DNA of 9,188 bases, taken from NCBI GenBank assembly GCA_002365735.1, contig DEZY01000156.1:1-9188 (forward strand), given 5' to 3'. The notes beneath the pieces were generated by a model that was given only the letters and a program-made list of their open reading frames with translations, made no database searches and had not been told where the DNA came from. This DNA is from Actinobacteria bacterium UBA3120. Its GTDB lineage: Bacteria > Actinomycetota > Actinomycetes > S36-B12. This document shows positions 5,820 through 9,188 of this stretch, piece by piece (position 1 is the first letter of the stretch; each line of letters opens with the position of its first letter). A program made the translations under genes and the position numbers.

Positions 5820-7256
5820 GTGCGGATCTATAACACCATGACCCGGGAAATTGATCCCGTCGAGACGGCGCACCCCGAAATCGCCCGGATCTATGCGTGC
5901 GGGCCAACCGTTTATCGAGATGCCCACGTGGGAAATATGCGTACTTTCTTGGTTACCGACCTGATCGCACGCACCTTGCGCCACGAGGGTCTTCGGACAA
6001 TCGTTGTCCAAAACATCACTGATGTTGGCCACATGGCTGACGACACGGGGTTAGGTGACACGGGATTGGATCCCGCCCCACAGGACAAAATGCTCGCCGA
6101 ATCTGAAAAAACGGGCCAGAGCGCCCTCGAGATCGCCCAGCGTTTTGAACACAAATTCCACCACGACCTCGCCCAGCTCAACATCTATCCGGCCGATCAC
6201 TATCCCAAAGCAAGTGAGTCCATTGAGTCAATGCTCGACTTGATTGGAAAGTTAATTGATAGTGGTAACGCATACGTGGGAACTGATAATTCGGTGTATT
6301 TTTCGGCCGAGTCCTTCCCAAGTTACGGGGCATTAAGCGGAAATAGACTCGATGCCCTGCGGCCCGGTCATAAATTTGATCCGGACGAGAATGAATCCGC
6401 CAAGCGGTTCCACGCCGACTGGGCGTTATGGAAATCTGCAGGAGATGCTCGTACGCAACTCACCTGGGAAACGCCTTGGGGCCGTGGATTCCCCGGTTGG
6501 CACACCGAATGCAGCGCCATGAGCGTGGATCTTCTGGGCGAAAACATTGATATTCATACGGGGGGAATCGACCTTCGATTCCCCCACCATGAAGATGAAC
6601 GCGCTCAAAGCAACTCGGCCATTTCCGGTGACCACGAAGTAGTTCGCCACTGGGTTCATGCGGAACACCTACTTTTCGAGTCAAGGAAAATGAGTAAGTC
6701 CTCCGGAAATGTTGTGCTCGTACAAGACATTATCGATCGCGGATACGACCCGCTGGTGATTCGGTTAGCCTTCCTGCAGCACAAGTATCGAAGTCAAATG
6801 AACCTCACATGGGAAGTCCTGGCTTCCTCGCAAGAACTCCTTGATCGTTGGCGCCGTAAAGTTAATGTGTGGTCCCAAAGCGAGTCCCAAGCAATGGATC
6901 AAGAGCTCATCACCGAAATCGCAGGGCACTTCTCCCAAGATCTCAATACCCCCATGGCGGTTAATGCCTTGCGGACATTGGAGAAGAACCCACAGATAAG
7001 CGACGGTTCAAAATTCGAAATGTTTGCTTATCTAGATTCACTCTTCGGGTTAGATCTCACCCGAGAAGTCGGCCAAGACCTGAACTCGCTTTCTGCGATT
7101 CCCGCGGATGTGTCCCAATTGCTGGAACAACGCGATGCCGCTCGCACCTCACGAGACTGGGCATTAAGTGACCAATTGCGCGATCAAATCGCAGAGCGTG
7201 GGTTCACCGTTGTTGATACCAGCGAAGGGTCACAACTCGAAACCAATAAAACCTAG
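5820..7256 (+). CDS. cysS: Cysteinyl-tRNA synthetase, atypical type
   Basis: Class I aminoacyl-tRNA synthetase charging tRNA-Cys, 478 residues. C27 in CGPTVY, C231 in HTECSAMS, and H256 and E260 in FPHHEDE match the zinc ligands that select cysteine. The HIGH signature reads HVGN (36-39); KMSKS is intact at 290-294. A DALR-type helical domain (about 345-410, with QDLNTP) and a C-terminal anticodon-binding part (about 430-470, ending FTVVDTSEGS) are present, so this is not the shorter mycothiol ligase MshC. It differs from the usual actinobacterial CysS: after the first fold element it has ITDVGHMADD where that enzyme has a TDIDDK-type motif, and GID instead of GGGxD in the DIHTGGIDL stretch. 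It may be a second or replacement enzyme. GTG 5820 is chosen from the -10 spacing. Its TAG overlaps the convergent vanW-family stop. Confidence 0.88.
   Translation: MRIYNTMTREIDPVETAHPEIARIYACGPTVYRDAHVGNMRTFLVTDLIARTLRHEGLRTIVVQNITDVGHMADDTGLGDTGLDPAPQDKMLAESEKTGQSALEIAQRFEHKFHHDLAQLNIYPADHYPKASESIESMLDLIGKLIDSGNAYVGTDNSVYFSAESFPSYGALSGNRLDALRPGHKFDPDENESAKRFHADWALWKSAGDARTQLTWETPWGRGFPGWHTECSAMSVDLLGENIDIHTGGIDLRFPHHEDERAQSNSAISGDHEVVRHWVHAEHLLFESRKMSKSSGNVVLVQDIIDRGYDPLVIRLAFLQHKYRSQMNLTWEVLASSQELLDRWRRKVNVWSQSESQAMDQELITEIAGHFSQDLNTPMAVNALRTLEKNPQISDGSKFEMFAYLDSLFGLDLTREVGQDLNSLSAIPADVSQLLEQRDAARTSRDWALSDQLRDQIAERGFTVVDTSEGSQLETNKT
7253..7256. other. Shared CTAG: overlapping convergent stop codons
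   Basis: CTAG reads TAG on both strands, so the plus-strand cysteinyl-tRNA synthetase gene and the minus-strand VanW-family gene end within the same 4 bp. No room is left for an intergenic terminator, so each mRNA must end inside the other gene. Confidence 0.9.
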
Positions 7257-9067
7257 TTTTCTGGTTTCTCAGGTGTGTTGGCTGCAGAAACGCTCTCCCC
7301 CTCTGCGGGACTTGGGGTGTCGTTACCAAACTCGACACCCGAAGGCTCAAGTACTTCTGGTTTAGGCTCTTTCTTCTTCTTCTTACACACAACATTGGGG
7401 CCCGCGTTGTAGACCGTCGTCATGGGCTCGCGCTCTACTTCTTGTCCATCTTTGATGAAAACTCGATCAACGGTAATGGTGAAACCTTCAATACCCGACT
7501 GGGATCTACATTTCTTGTTCCTCTGAATAATTTTCTTAGGTTCTTTGAGATTAACCCGTTCCCCAAATTCTGCTTCAATCGAGTCGTACTCCTTGGTTCC
7601 CCAGAAGGTAACTTTCATTGAGCTGTTTGTCATTTTCGTTTTGATCAACACAGCGCGGGATAACTTATTTGTGAATTTCATGTCGAAAATTCCCCATGCC
7701 ACGGTTGCTTCCAAGCCCGGTTGGTAACGGGAAATGTAGAGCGAATGAGCTCGAGTGTCGGTCCGTTCCATGCCTGCAAAGAAAGCTGCTGTCCACACGG
7801 CCGTTGTCGCCGCAGATACGCCTCCACCGAGAGCATCTTCGAAAACGCCACCGGGGCCAATAATTGTCCCGACCGTGTACCCATTTTCAACAGTGCGTTC
7901 ACTAATCGTGTCATTCATCGAAAACATTTCCCCTGGCATCAAGATTGTGTTGTTTACGTACTCTGCCGACTGCCCAATATTGGTAACGCGGTAAGGAGCA
8001 TAGATAAAATCTTGAGTAAAGCTCGAAAGCTTCTCATTAATACCGAGCTGCTGTGCCTCTAAGGTGGTCATCTCGGGATCGCGTGTTCCCAGCGCAACGG
8101 AAACGCTTCGATCACTGCCTGGGGCGGAGAGAATCCCCAGCACAGAAGTTGCCAGCTCCGCATCTGAGACACCTTTACCCACGACAGAAGGCACTACAAC
8201 TGGTTTCCCATTGTCAATTACGAAACTGGCGTCGCGTCCCGGTGTTTCCGCCCGCTTAAGTTTATTGGCAATTGATGCATGAAGTAAAGCGCCGTCAAGT
8301 TCTGGGGAAAGTTGATTGCCCTGAATCGTAAAAGAAAGCGCCTGGGCAATAGTTTTTGGGTCAATGACAGCTTTAACGTCTTCGACCACGACGTTTACTG
8401 GATTGGCAACCGCTTGCTTGGCTAAAGTCTCTGCGCTAATTGCATCTGCTGCAGAGACTCTCGGTGGCGTAACTTTTAGCGGTGCTTCAATCATTGATCT
8501 GGGCTCGGGAACCGCCGCTATAATTTGGGTACCCAGCTCCACACGGTCAACCTCCAGGCCATCACTGCCTTGGGTTAGTGAAATCTTTTTTTGGGTCACG
8601 GAAAGTTTCGGTTCAATCGGTTTCACGCTCACAGCGTCCGCGATTGAGTCTACCGATTGTGAAAGTAAATCCTGATCAATCAAAATTATCGGTTCAATAT
8701 CTCGCGAACCGATTAAATCCGTGACCACGCTAAAGGGATTAAAGCCACGCGCAGTGGCCTGCTCAACAGTTGCTGCGGCATCAAGGGTGATTCCGGCAGC
8801 CCGGGGACGGACTTGAAAAAATTGATCACCGGCTGAAATTTCAATTTTTCGGTTTAGGGCAGTGCCCAGGCCCTCTTCGAGCACGCCCACTGCCCGGTCA
8901 GTGCTCATGCCACCAATCGCGACACCAGAGACGGTAGTTCCTGGCCGTACCCCGTCATTGGTCGCGGCGTACATGCCAAGAAAAAGAGCGAACAAAGCCC
9001 CGATTCCAGCCCCAACCCACAAGAGATTGCGCTTTGAGAATGCGGGCATCTGCTGATGCTCACTCAC
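7253..9067 (-). CDS. VanW-family protein with peptidoglycan-binding repeats
   Basis: A 604-residue envelope protein. A short basic cytoplasmic N-terminus is followed by a membrane segment at about 15-35 (no lipobox), so the rest is probably outside. Residues about 40-150 and 225-330 are two copies of the putative peptidoglycan-binding domain usually found with VanW (for example 'GITLDAAATVEQA' and 'PSVVGKGVSDAEL'). The VanW domain is at about 345-480 (MPGEMFSMND, GPGGVF, GGGVSAATT, SLYISRYQPGLEATV). C520 and C561 could form a disulfide in the terminal beta domain. The tail (562-604) is a five-lysine run and a Pro/Glu-rich low-complexity stretch. VanW occurs in some vancomycin-resistance clusters, but its biochemical role is unknown; no van genes are near, so resistance should not be inferred. 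The GTG start has GGAG 7 nt upstream. Confidence 0.88.
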   Translation of the reverse strand: MSEHQQMPAFSKRNLLWVGAGIGALFALFLGMYAATNDGVRPGTTVSGVAIGGMSTDRAVGVLEEGLGTALNRKIEISAGDQFFQVRPRAAGITLDAAATVEQATARGFNPFSVVTDLIGSRDIEPIILIDQDLLSQSVDSIADAVSVKPIEPKLSVTQKKISLTQGSDGLEVDRVELGTQIIAAVPEPRSMIEAPLKVTPPRVSAADAISAETLAKQAVANPVNVVVEDVKAVIDPKTIAQALSFTIQGNQLSPELDGALLHASIANKLKRAETPGRDASFVIDNGKPVVVPSVVGKGVSDAELATSVLGILSAPGSDRSVSVALGTRDPEMTTLEAQQLGINEKLSSFTQDFIYAPYRVTNIGQSAEYVNNTILMPGEMFSMNDTISERTVENGYTVGTIIGPGGVFEDALGGGVSAATTAVWTAAFFAGMERTDTRAHSLYISRYQPGLEATVAWGIFDMKFTNKLSRAVLIKTKMTNSSMKVTFWGTKEYDSIEAEFGERVNLKEPKKIIQRNKKCRSQSGIEGFTITVDRVFIKDGQEVEREPMTTVYNAGPNVVCKKKKKEPKPEVLEPSGVEFGNDTPSPAEGESVSAANTPEKPEN

Positions 9068-9074
9068 AACTTAT

Positions 9075-9078
9075 CTCC
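9075..9078 (-). promoter_or_regulatory. VanW-family gene ribosome binding site
   Basis: GGAG on the minus strand, 7 nt before the GTG at 9067, supports that start. The membrane segment begins soon after it. Confidence 0.65.
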
Positions 9079-9110
9079 ACAACTGTTGACATCAAGGTTT
9101 TACTTGCAAC

Positions 9111-9132
9111 CCATTGGACTAGACCCCAATGG
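9111..9132. repeat. Inverted repeat, possible operator, upstream of vanW-family gene
   Basis: CCATTGG (9111-9117) and CCAATGG (9126-9132) are perfect inverted copies around an 8-nt spacer, ACTAGACC. The interior TGGACTAGACCC (9115-9126) is also near-palindromic around CTAG and matches 10 of 12 bases of the TGGTCTAGACCA core recalled for the Streptomyces GntR-family regulator DasR. No T-run follows on either strand, so an operator is more likely than a terminator. Confidence 0.4.
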
Positions 9133-9188
9133 TAAGCACTGCCGCCAGATGAATCTGAAGCGACATGCCTCAAATCACCTGATTACCT

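Larger units (their letters stand above)
9068..9188. promoter_or_regulatory. Upstream region of the VanW-family gene
   Basis: This end stretch holds the VanW ribosome binding site (9075-9078), a short TTGACATCAA palindrome-like word at 9086-9095 and a larger inverted repeat at 9111-9132. No confident -10/-35 pair for the minus strand was found. A plus-strand ATG at 9149 stays open to the edge for 13 codons but has no ribosome binding site, so I do not call it a gene. Confidence 0.4.

Noticed and set aside
5820..7256. Mycothiol ligase MshC
   Set aside because: The protein has DALR and C-terminal anticodon-binding parts and the CysRS length; MshC is shorter and lacks the C-terminal domain.
7370..7387. 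Simple TTC-type repeat as a phase-variation tract
   Set aside because: It is a short run of lysine codons (mostly AAG) in the VanW tail, and in-frame triplet changes would not switch the gene off.
7253..9067. Vancomycin-resistance gene
   Set aside because: VanW-domain proteins are common in bacteria without resistance, and no vanA/B/H/X/R/S-type gene is present.
9062..9182. Minus-strand open stretch before vanW, ending in a TGA that overlaps its start
   Set aside because: It follows a stop near the window edge, has no good start or ribosome binding site, and runs through the inverted repeat; it looks like chance in a noncoding leader.
1..9188. CRISPR array, tRNA/rRNA gene, insertion sequence or phage element
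   Set aside because: I saw no spaced direct repeats, cloverleaf, transposase or integrase motif, or terminal inverted repeats with target duplication.

Overview
The window reads as a compact chromosomal segment of an actinobacterium of moderate GC content (about half G+C by eye). This rests on protein family: an actinobacterial-type DapC aminotransferase beside a seven-iron ferredoxin, a divergent dapD/dapE pair followed by a small membrane-anchored DivIVA-motif protein, and a VanW protein with peptidoglycan-binding repeats. Short gaps, many GTG starts, TANNNT -10 boxes and several apparently leaderless genes agree. A streamlined free-living lineage is plausible, but the species cannot be read from the sequence.

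Layout: bases 1-151 hold the tail of an unidentified gene entering from the left and a short spacer. Bases 152-1961 (minus) are an operon, dapE, a DivIVA-motif membrane protein and an SRPBCC protein, joined by two 4-bp ATGA overlaps. A 17-bp gap separates dapE from divergent dapD (1979-2905, plus). dapD converges on gltA, citrate synthase (2924-4198, minus). Upstream on the minus strand are dapC (4240-5337) and a 7Fe ferredoxin (5358-5684), which form an operon reading towards gltA; gltA also has its own promoter in the 41-bp gap. A 135-bp divergent region separates the ferredoxin from an atypical cysteinyl-tRNA synthetase (5820-7256, plus). That gene's stop codon overlaps the stop of a large VanW-family envelope protein (7253-9067, minus). 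The last 121 bases are the VanW upstream region, with an inverted repeat and no supported gene.

Together: dapD, dapC and dapE are the succinyl-transfer, transamination and desuccinylation steps of the succinylase route to meso-diaminopimelate, needed for lysine and peptidoglycan. DapD consumes succinyl-CoA, a TCA-cycle product, so the neighbouring citrate synthase is metabolically related. The DivIVA-motif and VanW proteins are probably envelope proteins.

The most notable observation is regulatory. The 17-bp dapE-dapD gap is centred on a 13-bp palindrome that gives each strand a TANNNT -10 box exactly 6 nt before its GTG start, with -35-like hexamers at symmetrical 18-bp spacing inside the opposite gene. 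This looks like a single bidirectional promoter making two leaderless mRNAs. gltA and cysS show the same TANNNT-N6-GTG arrangement. I see no new multi-gene system, CRISPR array, mobile element or RNA gene.
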